51,308 bases of DNA from an uncultured Bacteroidales bacterium (GCA_902792435.1 CADAZN010000030.1:1-51308); one strand, 5' to 3'. Shown: positions 34,373 through 44,437, numbered from the stretch's first letter. Program-made: numbers and translations. The notes: generated by a model from the letters alone, not told the origin.

Positions 34373-35815
34373 CAAATTGCATTGTTGGCTGCGTTAGTGC
34401 TGGCATGTGGAGCTCCTATTGGCACTGCTTCATGGCAGGGCTTTGGTTTTACTGCAAGCGCGCAGAACAACAAAGTGACCGGTGTCGTTCGTGACGGCAA
34501 CGGTGAGCCGCTAATCGGTGCCACTGTTCAAGTGAAGGGCACAAATCGTGTCACTGCCACCGACATCGACGGCAAGTATTCAATCCAGGCTGCTCCTGGT
34601 AGCACCTTGGAAATCAAGTATGTGGGCTCTCCCACCAAAGAGGTTCGCGTTAGTGGCAGCACCATGGACATCAACATGAGTGAAGCCAACAACACCCTCG
34701 ACGAGGTGGTAGTTACCGCCCTCGGTATCAAGCGCGACCGCAAGGCTCTGGGTTATGCTGTTGAGGACTTGAAGGCCGAAGAGCTGATGCGTAACAAAAA
34801 CACCAACGCCATCAACTCGCTCGCCGGTAAGATTGCCGGTGTGAGCGTTACTCAGTCGAGTGGTGCCGCTGGTTCGGGTGCTCAAATCATCCTGCGTGGT
34901 GGTACCTCACTCGAGCGCGACAACCAGCCTCTGTTTGTTGTTGACGGTGTTATCTATGACAACTCGGCATCGGTAATCGGTAACTCGGCATTTGATGGTA
35001 TGCTCTCTACTGCTACCACCAACGCCAACCGTGTTATGGATATCAACCCCGAGGATATCGAGAGCATGAGCGTGCTGAAAGGCCCTGCCGCTTCGGCACT
35101 TTATGGCTCACGTGCTGCCAACGGTGTTGTAATCATCACCACCAAGAAAGGTCAGGAAGGTCATGTTGAAATCAACTTGAACGCTAAGTACATCACCACT
35201 TGGGCAAAATACTTGCCTGAGACTCAGAAGAAGTACAAACGCGGTTACATCGAGCAGCACTTCAATGCCGATGGCTCATTCAAGGACTTCAGCTACGACG
35301 ATCGCTCTTACAACGCTTGGGGTGCTCCTGCAGCCGCTGGCGAGGAGAGCTTCGACAACATTGGCAACTTCTTCAAGCATGGTGGTGCTTGGGACACCAA
35401 CCTGAGCATTAGCGGCGGTACTAAGACCGGTAGCTTCTTCCTCTCGGGTTCGTTCTACGATCAGGACGGTATCATCCCAACCACTGGCTACAAGAAAGCT
35501 ACTTTCCGCTTCAATGGCGAGCAGAAGTATAAAATCTTCACCTTTGGTGCCAACGTAGCCTACAGCCAGGCACGCACCGTGAAGACCCTCACCAGTGCAC
35601 AGCTCTATGGCGATGCTGGTGGTGGTACTATGTACTCGGTTTACAACTGGAACCCATTTGACGACATGAGGCACTATCTCAACGAGGATGGAAGTCGCTA
35701 CATTCTGCGTCCCGACCTCGATCCATGGGATGAGCGCAACAATCCTTACTGGATTCTCAATAAGGACCGCCTCACCGATAACACCGAGCGTTTCACCGGT
35801 AACCGACCTCTTTGA
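34364..35815 (+). pseudogene. SusC-type transporter, N-terminal part, ended by a frame break
   Basis: 483 residues from the ATG at 34364 (GTG two codons earlier is open). Signal peptide (MKKQIALLAALVLACGAPIG), carboxypeptidase-like domain (VTGVVRDGNGEPLIGATVQV), DEVVVTALGIKRD, plug motifs (INSLAGKIAGVSVTQSSG, PLFVVDGVIYDNS, MSVLKGPAASALYGSRAANG) and the first barrel strands. The frame ends at TGA 35813-35815 after RFTGNRPL. The next frame continues the barrel without a gap (TDLFDWWWVSYRMGIDSY), so this is a frameshift: a net deletion of 2 (mod 3) or insertion of 1 base near 35803. The protein would lack most of its barrel. Confidence 0.9.
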
Positions 35816-37889
35816 CTGGTGGTGGGTAAGCTACCGCATGGGTATCGACTCTTATACTACCGAGAACGCCAACCGCCTCGCTGCTGGTGGTACTCACAAG
35901 GAAATGTGGAAGAATGGTATGTACAGCGAGAACTCACTGCGCTACCAGTACCTCTCAACCAACTTGATGACCAACTTCAACAAGCAATTTGGTGACTTCA
36001 ACTTCAACTTGATGCTGGGTACTGCTACCGAGTACACCAAGAACACTCGCAACTCGCGCATGGCTTGGAACTTCCAGGTGCCCGACTTCTTCTCGTTTGA
36101 CAATGCACTGAAAGACGACCGCGACTTCAGCCCCTACAATAGCCGCAAGCGCCTCGTGGGTGTGTTTGGCGAGTTCCGTGTTGACTGGCGCAACGCCATC
36201 TTCTTGACAGTGACCGGACGTAACGACTGGTCTTCTACTCTGCCTAAGGAGAACCGCAGCTACTTCTACCCATCAGTAAGTGGTGCTGTTGTATTCACCG
36301 AGCTCATGGGCGACGCTCGTCCCGACTGGTTGACCTTCGGTAAAGTTCGCGCTAGCTGGGCACGCGTGGGTAAAGACACCAGCCCCTACGTAACCAACAC
36401 CTATCTGTGGCCTGTTGGCACCTATCTGAATGGTATGACTGGTGTGGGTAACACCTGGACAACTGGTAACCCATTCCTCAAACCTGAGATCACCGAGTCT
36501 ACCGAGATTGGTCTTGAGATGCGCTTCTTCAACAACCGTCTGCACTTCGACTATGCGTTCTATACCAACAACTCTTACAACCAGATTATGGAGCCTCGTT
36601 TGTCAAACTACATTGGCTACATCCTGCGCAAGGTTAACGCCGGTGACGTTTACAACAAGGGTATGGAGCTCACCATCGGTGGTATCCCCGTTCAAACTAA
36701 GGACTTCACTTGGGAGACCAGCTTGAACCTCTATGGCAACCGCGGTACTGTTAAGAACCTGCTCGACGGCATGAACATCCTCTATGTTACCGACGTTCAG
36801 GTGGGTAGCGCACGCGCTGCTTCGTTCAACGATGGTAACTTCATGGCCATCAGCGGTAGCGAGCTCGACCGTGACCCCAACGGCAACCTCATCCTCGACG
36901 GCAACAACATGCCCACCGGTGGCAAGAACGATAAGCTCGAGATTGGTAACCGTGAGCCTCGCGTGGCTGGTGGTTGGAACAACACCTTGACCTGGAAGGG
37001 ATTCTCGTTCAACATGCTGTGGGAGTTCCGCTTTGGCGGTCATGTTTACAACGGCACTTACTACTCGATGGTTGCCAACGGTACTGCTAAGATGACCGAG
37101 GGCCGCGACCAGCTCACCATCAGCGGTGTGCACAAGATTGGTGAGAACGAAGTCACCAATCCCGACGGCACAACCACTAAGGTTCCCATCTACGGCGATG
37201 TTGAGAACTTCACCTTCAAGGCTGGTCAGCTCTATGACTATAACGGCAAGCAAACTCCTGGCGAGTGGATCATCAACAACTACTATCAGGACTACTACCT
37301 ACGCGAGAGTGCTAACTTCATGAAGAAGGTTAACGCTCTGCGCCTGCGCACCATCTCTCTGAGCTACAGCCTCCCACAGTCGCTGCTGGCTAAGAGCAAG
37401 TTCATCAAGGGCTGCACATTCAGCGCTGTTGCCAACAACTTGCTGCTCTTCACCAACTATGACGGCGATCCCGAGGTTGCCGCTGCTGGTGCTGGTTCTA
37501 TTGGTTCTTCTTCGGTGGGTATCGACTACTGCGGTGTTCCATCTACTGCAAGTTTCGCACTCTCTTCGTGCAACGACTGGCTCGACGTGAACAACGACCC
37601 TAACACCCCAACTTCGGCCGATGCAAGCCTGAACGCTCGCTGCGTCTACATGCAGCACTACAGCATTGCATCCTACATGATTCCTTCGTCTAACACCGCT
37701 TACTATTGCGGACAATTGGCGACTTACACTGGCGGTCAGCAAACTGCAGCCATGAACTGGAACCTGGGTGGCTCTAATCGTGCCAACAATGCCCAGCAGT
37801 GGTTCCTCGTGCCCGTGGGCGGCAACTTGCCCGACCTCTACAACCAAGCTATGGAGCAAGGCGCTTACCACTATGCACTTGCTACATGA
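35806..37889 (+). pseudogene. SusC barrel fused in frame to SusD N-terminal half
   Basis: Continuation in the second frame. The frame is open from 35688; the first sensible ATG is at 35838. SusC barrel sequence runs to about 37554 (GIDYCGVPSTASF), where the normal transporter end is missing. The next codons read ALSSCNDWLDVNNDPN, which is the lipobox and mature start of a SusD protein. So a deletion removed the last few SusC residues, the stop, the gap and the SusD start and signal. The SusD part continues to GAYHYALAT, then TGA (37887-37889). At 37881-37885 adding one T (GCTTAC instead of GCTAC) would restore the frame to AYMKAFGFMNMTD, so a one-base deletion is likely. Confidence 0.88.
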
Positions 37890-39436
37890 AGGCTTTTGGC
37901 TTCATGAACATGACCGACCTCTTTGGCGAGGCTCCTTTCGATGAGGCTTTTGGCGCTGCCACCAACCCCAAGTACAACACCGGCAAAGAGGTGTTCATGG
38001 GATGTATCAACCTCATCGACGAGGCTATCGAGCTCTTTGGCCGCACTCAAGACCCCTCGGTCACTCCACTTAGCGCAGGCGACATGTGGAACGGCGGCAA
38101 CACCGACAAGTGGATTAAGCTGTGCTACTTCATGAAAGCACGCTGGCTCAACCACTTGAGCAAGAAAGCCGCTGGTAGCTACAAGGACGGTAAGTATGAC
38201 GCTGCCGAGATTCTCGCTTGCCTCGACAAGGCCATGAAGAGCAATGCCGACAACACCATCGTCTATCACGAGGACAACAACAGCAGCACTTGGGACCACG
38301 AGGGATGGGACGAGCCTGTTGACTACTCTACCCTCTACTCGTGCATCGGCATGAACAACAACCGCCTCTTCGTTTCGAAGTACTTCTACGACAACCTCAC
38401 CAACTTTGACGGCAAGGGCATCGAAGACCCACGTGCCGACAAGTTCATCCCCTGGTGCCGCTCGGTTAAGAGCGAGAGCACTCCCGCCGAGGTTAAGTGG
38501 AGCCCCAATGGCCTGTGGCGCCGCTCGCTGGGTGTTGACCTCTCAACCAACATCATCAGCAACGGTGGTCCTTATCCATCAACTTATGCTATCAAGATGT
38601 ATGACAAGAATGGCAATGCTACTGATAAGGAAGCCGATGCTGTTAGTTTCGACAAGATTGGCTGGATTTGCGACACCAAGAACGAGGAGCGCAAGGGCGA
38701 CACCATCTACGTGCAAGGTCAGTCGGGTTCTACCGGCTACGGCAGTGGCAAGGACATGCTCATGCGCAGGCGTAGCTACAAGGGCGCTGCTCTCGACGAG
38801 AGCGCTCTCTCGGGTGTGTTCTGGACTCGTCCCACTAGCCCAACAGTGGTTGGCTCTTACGCCGAGTGCTGCTTCATCAAGGCCGAGGTTCTCTTCCGCC
38901 AGGGCAACAAGGGCGAGGCTTTCAATGCCTACAAAGAAGGTATCCGCGCTCACATCAACTTCGTTAACGACGTGTGCAAGATGTGGGTTGGCGGCGACGC
39001 TTCGCTCGCTAGCATTCCTTCGTTTGCTCCAATGGCACAGGCCGACATCGACAACTTCCTCAACAACGCCATTGGCACTGCCGGTGACCTCACTCTGGCT
39101 AAGATCATGACCCAGAAGCAGTTCGTTGTCTTCCTCACCACCGAGCAGTGGAACGACATGCGACGCATGGACTACGACCCAGCAATCTACATGGGATGGC
39201 ACAAGCCTTTCATGTATGAGAACACTGCCAGCTACTGGACCTACTGCCCACAAGGCAAGTATCCACGCCGCTGGAACCAGGCAAGCTACGAGAAGGACTA
39301 CAATTCTGCCAATCTCCAGGCTATTGGTGAACTGGTTCCTGGAGCCTACGACATTCCTGCGGGCAAAGATGGCTTATGGTACCTCAGCGACCAAATCTGC
39401 ACACTCAACGTTTGGTGGGACAGCACTCAAGAGTAA
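37886..39436 (+). pseudogene. SusD-type protein, C-terminal part
   Basis: 516 residues from an ATG that overlaps the preceding TGA (ATGA). KAFGFMNMTDLFGEAPFDEA, FMKARWLNHLSKKAAGSY, YAECCFIKAEVLFRQGNKGE and FVVFLTTEQWNDMRRMDYDP are SusD features. This half keeps good coding quality to its stop at 39436, followed by a strong terminator. Without its N-terminus and lipobox it could not be an anchored SusD, unless the break is an assembly error. Confidence 0.88.
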
Positions 39437-39481
39437 TCGCTAACCTCCTACCAGCCTTGGCAACAAGGTAAAACCTAAATC

Positions 39482-39514
39482 AAAGGTGTGACACACTACG
39501 TGCCACACCTTTTT
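39482..39514 (+). terminator. Terminator after the broken susCD pair
   Basis: Stem AAAGGTGTG (39482-39490) with CACACCTTT (39504-39512), extended by CAC/GTG pairs inside and followed by TTT. Confidence 0.85.
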
Positions 39515-39603
39515 CTATATACTTTGTTTCACAAAACCTAACAATATTTACTAATCTTTCTATTAATCATAATTTTACCTTTTTTCTAAGGCAAAATTAA
39601 TAC

Positions 39604-39654
39604 ATTTTGTCCGTTTTTCCAAGGTTATTTAGGGTAATTTTGTCCGTTTTTCCA
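39604..39654 (+). repeat. 18-bp direct repeat ATTTTGTCCGTTTTTCCA
   Basis: Two identical copies, 39604-39621 and 39637-39654, offset 33 bases, 81 bases upstream of the ATPase promoter. Possible operator pair. Confidence 0.9.
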
Positions 39655-39734
39655 TTTTTCACTAATTAGACCACTCTTAACAATCCAACATATCTGGCAA
39701 ATAAAACCTGAAAAAGGATTTTTTCTTACAAAAT

Positions 39735-39766
39735 TTTGTTTTTTAAATATATATGAATTACCTTTG
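39735..39766 (+). promoter_or_regulatory. Promoter of the DUF4143 ATPase
   Basis: TTTG (39735-39738), 20 bases, TACCTTTGC (-7 at 39759-39766). Good match. Leader about 65 bases. Confidence 0.7.
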
Positions 39767-39835
39767 CATTGAACTTTAACTATGAAAAAATCTTTTATTT
39801 CTTGATTTTTTCGCACTTAATAATCAGTTTTGGCT

Positions 39836-41140
39836 ATGAAACGCAAAATTATGCAAGATCTCTTGCTCTGGAAGGACAAAAGCAATCGTCAGCCATTAAT
39901 TCTTAATGGCGCTCGACAGGTGGGTAAGACCTATATTTTAAAGAAATTTGCTCAAGAGCAATTCAGCAACGTAGCTTATTTCAACCTTGAGCATAATTTA
40001 ATAGTACGTGAATTCTTTGAGGGCAGTCTTGATGCTCTTTCTCTAATCCACAATTTGGAAGTGGTATCGCATGAATCTATCAGTGCAGACTCTACGCTAA
40101 TCATTCTCGATGAGATACAGTCTTGCCCTCGCGCTCTCACTGCTTTAAAGGAGTTCAGCGAGAATGCATCGCAATATCACATAGTTGCTGCAGGGAGCCT
40201 GTTGGGCGTAGCAATCAACCATGAACATTATTCGTTTCCTGTTGGAAAAGTTGATGAACTCACACTCTACCCTATGGATTTTGAGGAGTTTCTCTGGGCT
40301 ATGAATGAAACACAGTTGAGCGACCTCATACGTGCTCATTTCACGAGTTGTGAACCTATGCTAAATGCCTTACACGAGCGGGCTTTGGAACTCTATCGAC
40401 AATATCTGATAGTTGGAGGCATGCCTGCTGCAGTTGCACAATTCTCAACCACAGGGAGCTATCTTGATGTTGCCGATGTTCAACAACGAGTGCTTAATGA
40501 TTATACTGCCGACATGGCAAAATATGCCGATACTTCAAGTGCTGTGAAAATTAGAGCCTGCTATAATTCTATACCCGCACAGCTTGCAAAGGAAAATCAC
40601 AAATTTCAATATAAAGTTGTACAACGTGGAGGTTCTGCCACCATCTTTGGAGAAGCAATAGAGTGGTTGAACTACGCAGGTGTGGTGCTGAAATGCGATA
40701 AAATAACAGAAGGGTCTATTCCTGTTGCTGCTTATGTGGATTTGTCAGATTTCAAGCTCTATATGAGCGATGTGGGACTATTGACTTTGCGAAGTGGTAT
40801 GCCATCCTCAATGATTTTGTCTCCGCTCCATGAAGAAAACACTTTTATTGGTGCTATTGCCGAGAATTACGTTGCTCAAGCACTTGTGGCTAGCGGATTT
40901 CACCTGTATTATTGGAAAAGTAACAATAGTGCCGAAGTGGATTTCATCATTCAACAAGGCTCACAAGTGATACCTATAGAGGTGAAAAGTGGTAAGAACA
41001 CACGTTCACGCAGCCTGAATGTATATTGTGGGCGTTATAAATCACAGTTGGCATACCGTTTTTCACAAAAGAACTTCGGATTTGAGAATGATATTAAGTC
41101 ACTACCATTATATTCAGTGTTCTGTATTGGTGATAGGTAG
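39836..41140 (+). CDS. AAA ATPase with DUF4143 (AAA_14 type)
   Basis: 434 residues from the ATG at 39836 (TTG at 39830 is open). Walker A is LNGARQVGKTYIL, Walker B LIILDEIQSCPRAL, sensor VAAGSLLGVA; then LYPMDFEEFLWAM and QYLIVGGMPAAVAQF, which mark this class, and the C-terminal DUF4143 nuclease-like end with SAEVDFIIQQGSQVIPIEVKSG. The D...E-x-K pattern in that end resembles a PD-(D/E)xK nuclease. Such ATPases are abundant accessory genes in Bacteroidota with unknown function. It is a single-gene unit with its own promoter, and its lower GC than its neighbours suggests transfer. Confidence 0.93.
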   Translation: MKRKIMQDLLLWKDKSNRQPLILNGARQVGKTYILKKFAQEQFSNVAYFNLEHNLIVREFFEGSLDALSLIHNLEVVSHESISADSTLIILDEIQSCPRALTALKEFSENASQYHIVAAGSLLGVAINHEHYSFPVGKVDELTLYPMDFEEFLWAMNETQLSDLIRAHFTSCEPMLNALHERALELYRQYLIVGGMPAAVAQFSTTGSYLDVADVQQRVLNDYTADMAKYADTSSAVKIRACYNSIPAQLAKENHKFQYKVVQRGGSATIFGEAIEWLNYAGVVLKCDKITEGSIPVAAYVDLSDFKLYMSDVGLLTLRSGMPSSMILSPLHEENTFIGAIAENYVAQALVASGFHLYYWKSNNSAEVDFIIQQGSQVIPIEVKSGKNTRSRSLNVYCGRYKSQLAYRFSQKNFGFENDIKSLPLYSVFCIGDR

Positions 41141-41143
41141 CCT

Positions 41144-41174
41144 AAAAAAAGAAGAGATATCTCTTCTTTTTTTT
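41144..41174. terminator. Bidirectional terminator
   Basis: Almost perfect palindrome of about 15 bp per arm (AGAAGAGAT centre) with A and T runs at the ends, between the ATPase and the convergent unknown gene. Confidence 0.85.
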
Positions 41175-41751
41175 AGTTCACACCAAGTGGGTTGGGGAGA
41201 CTTTGGTGCCACTCGGGGATGGTGTTGAGGAGGGAACTATGGAACTGGTAGGAGCCGTCGGCAGGGCGCACCACGCAGCGGGCGAGTTCGAGCATCGGTG
41301 TTGTGCTTTTGGTGCTCAGCATGAGCATTTGAAAGCCGTAGTCGATGATAGCTGGGTTGCATGAGCCGCCACGCGTCCACTCGTTGAGCTGAAGCATCGC
41401 ATCGTGGCTGCATGGATCGAGGAAGGTGGTGACGCTGCGCTGCCACTCCAGCAGTTTCCATTCAACAGCCCTGACACACTGCACCGGCACAGTGGCGAAA
41501 ACCATTCCGTCGCGTGTGGTGATGGGTACCTGACTGGCTAGATTCTCGATGGGAAGCAAGCGCACTGGCGCGGTGTTGAGCAAGTGGGCATACCACTGCT
41601 TGATGTGTGTGAGCAGCAGCGAGTCGAGGTCGATGCCGTCGTCCCACTCCACTGTGCAGTCGCGGCGCGGCGTGTCAAGGTGCATCACTTGCTTCCATAG
41701 GTCGAGCATCTCACTCTCGGTAAGGTTGTAGAATTGATTGGTGTTTTCCAT
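41173..41751 (-). CDS. Unknown protein, possibly phage-structural-like
   Basis: 192 residues from the ATG at 41751 (ORF open to 41781). No signal peptide or membrane helix. Some stretches (DGMVFATVPVQCVRAVEWKL, then WQRSVTTFLDP and TRGGSCNPAIIDYGFQ) remind me of structural-type proteins seen with phage-like genes in Bacteroidales, but this is only a memory-based impression. It sits between the two ATPases on the opposite strand, stop 33 bases from the first ATPase. A -7-like element lies at 41784-41791. Function unknown. Confidence 0.7.
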   Translation of the reverse strand: MENTNQFYNLTESEMLDLWKQVMHLDTPRRDCTVEWDDGIDLDSLLLTHIKQWYAHLLNTAPVRLLPIENLASQVPITTRDGMVFATVPVQCVRAVEWKLLEWQRSVTTFLDPCSHDAMLQLNEWTRGGSCNPAIIDYGFQMLMLSTKSTTPMLELARCVVRPADGSYQFHSSLLNTIPEWHQSLPNPLGVN

Positions 41752-41783
41752 GAGTATAGTAAATATAGTGTTAATAATCACCG

Positions 41784-41791
41784 CAAAATTA
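41784..41791 (-). promoter_or_regulatory. -7 promoter element of the unknown gene
   Basis: Minus strand reads TAATTTTGC, 33 bases before the ATG at 41751. No well-placed -33. Confidence 0.5.
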
Positions 41792-41904
41792 CCCTACTCC
41801 ATTTCCCAAAACCAACATTAAAACCGCACAAGATTGCGCCGATTAGAAATTATAGGTGAGAGGAAAGAGTGGCCTAACCTTGATTATTCAAGCAGCAAGC
41901 ATTT

Positions 41905-41945
41905 TTACGCATTTTGCGTAACGCATTTTGCGTAATTAAAAAAAT
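41905..41945. repeat. Palindromic direct repeat, left flank of ATPase unit
   Basis: TTACGCATTTTGCGTAA (41905-41921) and overlapping TAACGCATTTTGCGTAA (41919-41935), followed by TTAAAAAAAT (to 41945). The segment 41919-41945 matches 43121-43147 at 25 of 27 positions. The second palindrome contains the -33 TTTG of the ATPase promoter. Confidence 0.95.
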
Positions 41946-41957
41946 TGATTATCTTTG
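41927..41957 (+). promoter_or_regulatory. Promoter of the second ATPase, overlapping a palindrome
   Basis: TTTG (41927-41930), 19 bases, TATCTTTG (41950-41957), 21 bases before the ATG. The -33 element is inside the palindrome, so a protein bound there would block it. Confidence 0.75.
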
Positions 41958-41978
41958 TACCCCAAATAATACTACACT

Positions 41979-43106
41979 ATGGATAATCCTTTTATTATTA
42001 AGCCTTACAAAAGCAAAGACCTATTTTGCGATCGCGAACAAGAATTGAGACTAATGCTCAGCAATTGTCTTAATTATACCGACATGACTCTTATATCTCA
42101 ACGTCGTTTGGGCAAAACAGGGCTTATTTTGCGTTTATTTGATGAAATCAAAGAACAGCATACCGATATTTCTACTATTTATATTGACATATTAGCGTCA
42201 AGAACAATCGACGACTTTATTAAGCTTCTTGCCGAAGGTGCAATGCGAGCTTTTAAACCTAAAACATCGATAGGCGACAAATTTATGTCGTTTATAAAGT
42301 CGTTAAGACCTCAGTTGTCGTTTGACAACATCACAGGAGAACCCCAACTGCAACTCACCTACAATTCTGTTCAAGAAAAAGAGTATACCTTGAGAGGATT
42401 ATTTGAATTCCTTGACCAACAAGGTTGCCACATAGTGGTAGCAATTGATGAATTCCAGCAAATAAGGGAATATCCTGAAGATAACATAGAAGCTCTGCTC
42501 CGTACCTACATCCAACACACTCATAATCTCACATTCATCTTCAGTGGCAGCAAAAAGCACTTGATGACCGATATCTTTATCAACGAGAAGAAACCATTCT
42601 ATTCAAGTACTACTTTTGTTTCATTGGATAAAATATCGGTATCAAGTTATTCTGCTTTTATTAAGCGGCTGTTTACACAATCAGGGAAAAAAATAGATAA
42701 CAAAGCTATAAATTTCATTCTTGAATGGACCCGCCGCCACACTTATTACACTCAACAACTGTGTCACACTATCTTTGCCAACGAAGAGTCAATGATTGAC
42801 GTTGATGCTGTAAAAAAAGCTTGCAATCAGCTGCTTAGCCAAAGCGAATACACATTCCTTCAATATAAGCAGATGCTTACCCCAAAGCAATGGAATTTTA
42901 TGATTGCAATAGCAAAAGAAGGGACTGTGCATAAAGCTACATCGGCCGAATTTCTATCAAAATATAAACTTGGCACACCATCAACAGTCACTCGTCTCCT
43001 TGATTCGCTTAAAGAGAAAGGTTTGCTTAATGATGACGTAAGCATCAAGGGCACAAGCTATTCACTTAATGACGTGTTTTTATCTCACTGGTTAGAACGA
43101 TTATAA
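41979..43106 (+). CDS. AAA/STAND-like ATPase (archaeal-ATPase type)
   Basis: 375 residues. Walker A SQRRLGKTGLILRLFDE, Walker B-like IVVAIDEFQQI, sensor FIFSGSKKHLMTDIF, and a C-terminal winged-helix-like part (WNFMIAIAKEGTVHKATS, LGTPSTVTRLLDSLKEKGL). This matches accessory ATPases common in Bacteroidota and archaea, function unknown. The coding region has lower GC than its housekeeping neighbours. It is bounded on both sides by nearly identical palindrome-containing repeats, and its own promoter overlaps the left one. The unit may be mobile or auto-regulated; no transposase is present. Confidence 0.9.
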   Translation: MDNPFIIKPYKSKDLFCDREQELRLMLSNCLNYTDMTLISQRRLGKTGLILRLFDEIKEQHTDISTIYIDILASRTIDDFIKLLAEGAMRAFKPKTSIGDKFMSFIKSLRPQLSFDNITGEPQLQLTYNSVQEKEYTLRGLFEFLDQQGCHIVVAIDEFQQIREYPEDNIEALLRTYIQHTHNLTFIFSGSKKHLMTDIFINEKKPFYSSTTFVSLDKISVSSYSAFIKRLFTQSGKKIDNKAINFILEWTRRHTYYTQQLCHTIFANEESMIDVDAVKKACNQLLSQSEYTFLQYKQMLTPKQWNFMIAIAKEGTVHKATSAEFLSKYKLGTPSTVTRLLDSLKEKGLLNDDVSIKGTSYSLNDVFLSHWLERL

Positions 43107-43120
43107 ACAACAACGTTATT

Positions 43121-43147
43121 TTACGCACTTTGCGTAATTAAAAAAAT
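43121..43147. repeat. Palindromic direct repeat, right flank of ATPase unit
   Basis: TTACGCACTTTGCGTAA followed by TTAAAAAAAT, 15 bases after the ATPase stop and 1202 bases from the left copy. Its A run also provides the T run of the aminotransferase terminator on the minus strand. Confidence 0.95.
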
Positions 43148-43176
43148 AGCACCTCAAGGCTTGCCTTAAGGTGCTA
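43147..43176 (-). terminator. Aminotransferase terminator
   Basis: 14-bp stem (43147-43160 with 43163-43176), one mismatch, 2-base loop. On the minus strand it is followed by a T run supplied by the repeat at 43121-43147. Confidence 0.8.
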
Positions 43177-43197
43177 ATGTGTATTTTAGAAACATAT

Positions 43198-44388
43198 TTA
43201 GGCTTTAAGTGCATCCACAGCTGCTTTGAGCTGATGCATAGCCTTTTCAAGGAGTTTGCGTGGAGTTCCCACGTTGAGTCGCATGTGGCAGTAGCCAGGC
43301 ACGCCATAAATCTCGCCATCGTTGAGCGCAAGATGAGCATCGTTGGCAAAGAACTTCACCAATTGTGAGTGATCAAGACCCAATCGCCTGCAGTCTAGCC
43401 ACATCAGGAATGATGCCTGAGGCTTGATGGCATAGATGCCAGGGATGTTTTCTTTGCAAAAATCAGCAACATAGAGCACATTCTGCTCAATGTATTTCTT
43501 GCACTCTTCGAGCCAAGGCTCACAGTAACGATAGCCCACCTCGGTGGCGAGCAAGGAAGGTATGTTGGCATTACACAACTCATTAACCTCTATCCAGCGA
43601 TAGAAATCCTGACGCAATTCAGGATTCTTGATTACCAGCCATGTACTTTTTAATCCTGGAATGTTGAAAGTCTTGCCGGGTGAGCCACAAGTGATGGTCA
43701 TTGCTGCAGCATCCTCGCTAACGGTAGCCAGTGGAATGTGCTTGTGACCAAACAGGGTTATGTCGCCAAACACCTCGTCGCTGAAGAGTATCACGTTGTA
43801 GCGGCGAGCGAGGGCAGCAACCTGTTGCAGCTCTTCTTTGCTCCACACTATACCAATGGGGTTCTGAGGGTTGCACACCACCATGAGCTTTGGTTTCTGC
43901 TCTTTGAATACACGCTCCAGGTCATCAAGGTCCATGCGATAGAAATGGTCGCCAGTGGGCACAAGGTTGTTGCGCACAGCCAAACGACGGTTACCCTCAA
44001 TCACATCCTTGAAGTCGTAGTACACAGGTTCCTGCAGCACAATGCGGTCACCGGGTTGAGTGAAAAAGTTGAGTATCATTCCCAGGGCAGGCATACCACC
44101 AGGCATGAATGTAAGCTCTTCGCGGCTTATTTCGAAGCCGTTGCGGCGGCGTTGCCAATCGATAATCGACTGCCAGTATTCGTCATAGGTAAGTGTGTAG
44201 CCATAGATGGGATGATCTTTGAAACGCGAAACCAATGCGTTACTGATTTCGGGGCATACAGCAAAGTCCATGTCTGCAATCCACAGGGGCAGCAAGTCGT
44301 CACGTCCAAAAAGTGATTTAAGTTGGTCAGTTCTTTTGCAGTGCGTACCTTGCCTATCGATGATAGCATCAAAATTGTATTTGTCCAT
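43198..44388 (-). CDS. MalY/PatB-type PLP aminotransferase / C-S lyase
   Basis: 396 residues, class I/II PLP fold, cytosolic. Family signatures: LLPLWIADMDFAVCPEI at the N-terminus, GYTLTYDEYWQSIIDWQRRR, NPQNPIGIVWSKEEL, ILFSDEVFGDI (PLP-contacting Asp/Tyr region) and TCGSPGKTFNIPGLKSTW with the Schiff-base lysine at PGKT. Relatives cleave cystathionine or cysteine (beta C-S lyase) or act as aminotransferases; which one is not decided by sequence. Divergent from dapF, with its own promoter element. Confidence 0.92.
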   Translation of the reverse strand: MDKYNFDAIIDRQGTHCKRTDQLKSLFGRDDLLPLWIADMDFAVCPEISNALVSRFKDHPIYGYTLTYDEYWQSIIDWQRRRNGFEISREELTFMPGGMPALGMILNFFTQPGDRIVLQEPVYYDFKDVIEGNRRLAVRNNLVPTGDHFYRMDLDDLERVFKEQKPKLMVVCNPQNPIGIVWSKEELQQVAALARRYNVILFSDEVFGDITLFGHKHIPLATVSEDAAAMTITCGSPGKTFNIPGLKSTWLVIKNPELRQDFYRWIEVNELCNANIPSLLATEVGYRYCEPWLEECKKYIEQNVLYVADFCKENIPGIYAIKPQASFLMWLDCRRLGLDHSQLVKFFANDAHLALNDGEIYGVPGYCHMRLNVGTPRKLLEKAMHQLKAAVDALKA

Positions 44389-44429
44389 TGTAATCTTAAT
44401 TTTTGTTTTTAGGTTTGAGTTTAGGCTTA

Positions 44430-44437
44430 CAAAAGTA
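44430..44437 (-). promoter_or_regulatory. -7 promoter element of the aminotransferase
   Basis: Minus strand TACTTTTG, 42 bases before the ATG at 44388. Confidence 0.55.

Larger units (their letters stand above)
39437..39835. other. Intergenic region upstream of the DUF4143 ATPase
   Basis: Contains the susD terminator (39482-39514), an 18-bp direct repeat (39604-39654), a promoter (39735-39766) and a 7-codon leader frame (39782-39805, MKKSFIS). No larger gene. Confidence 0.6.
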
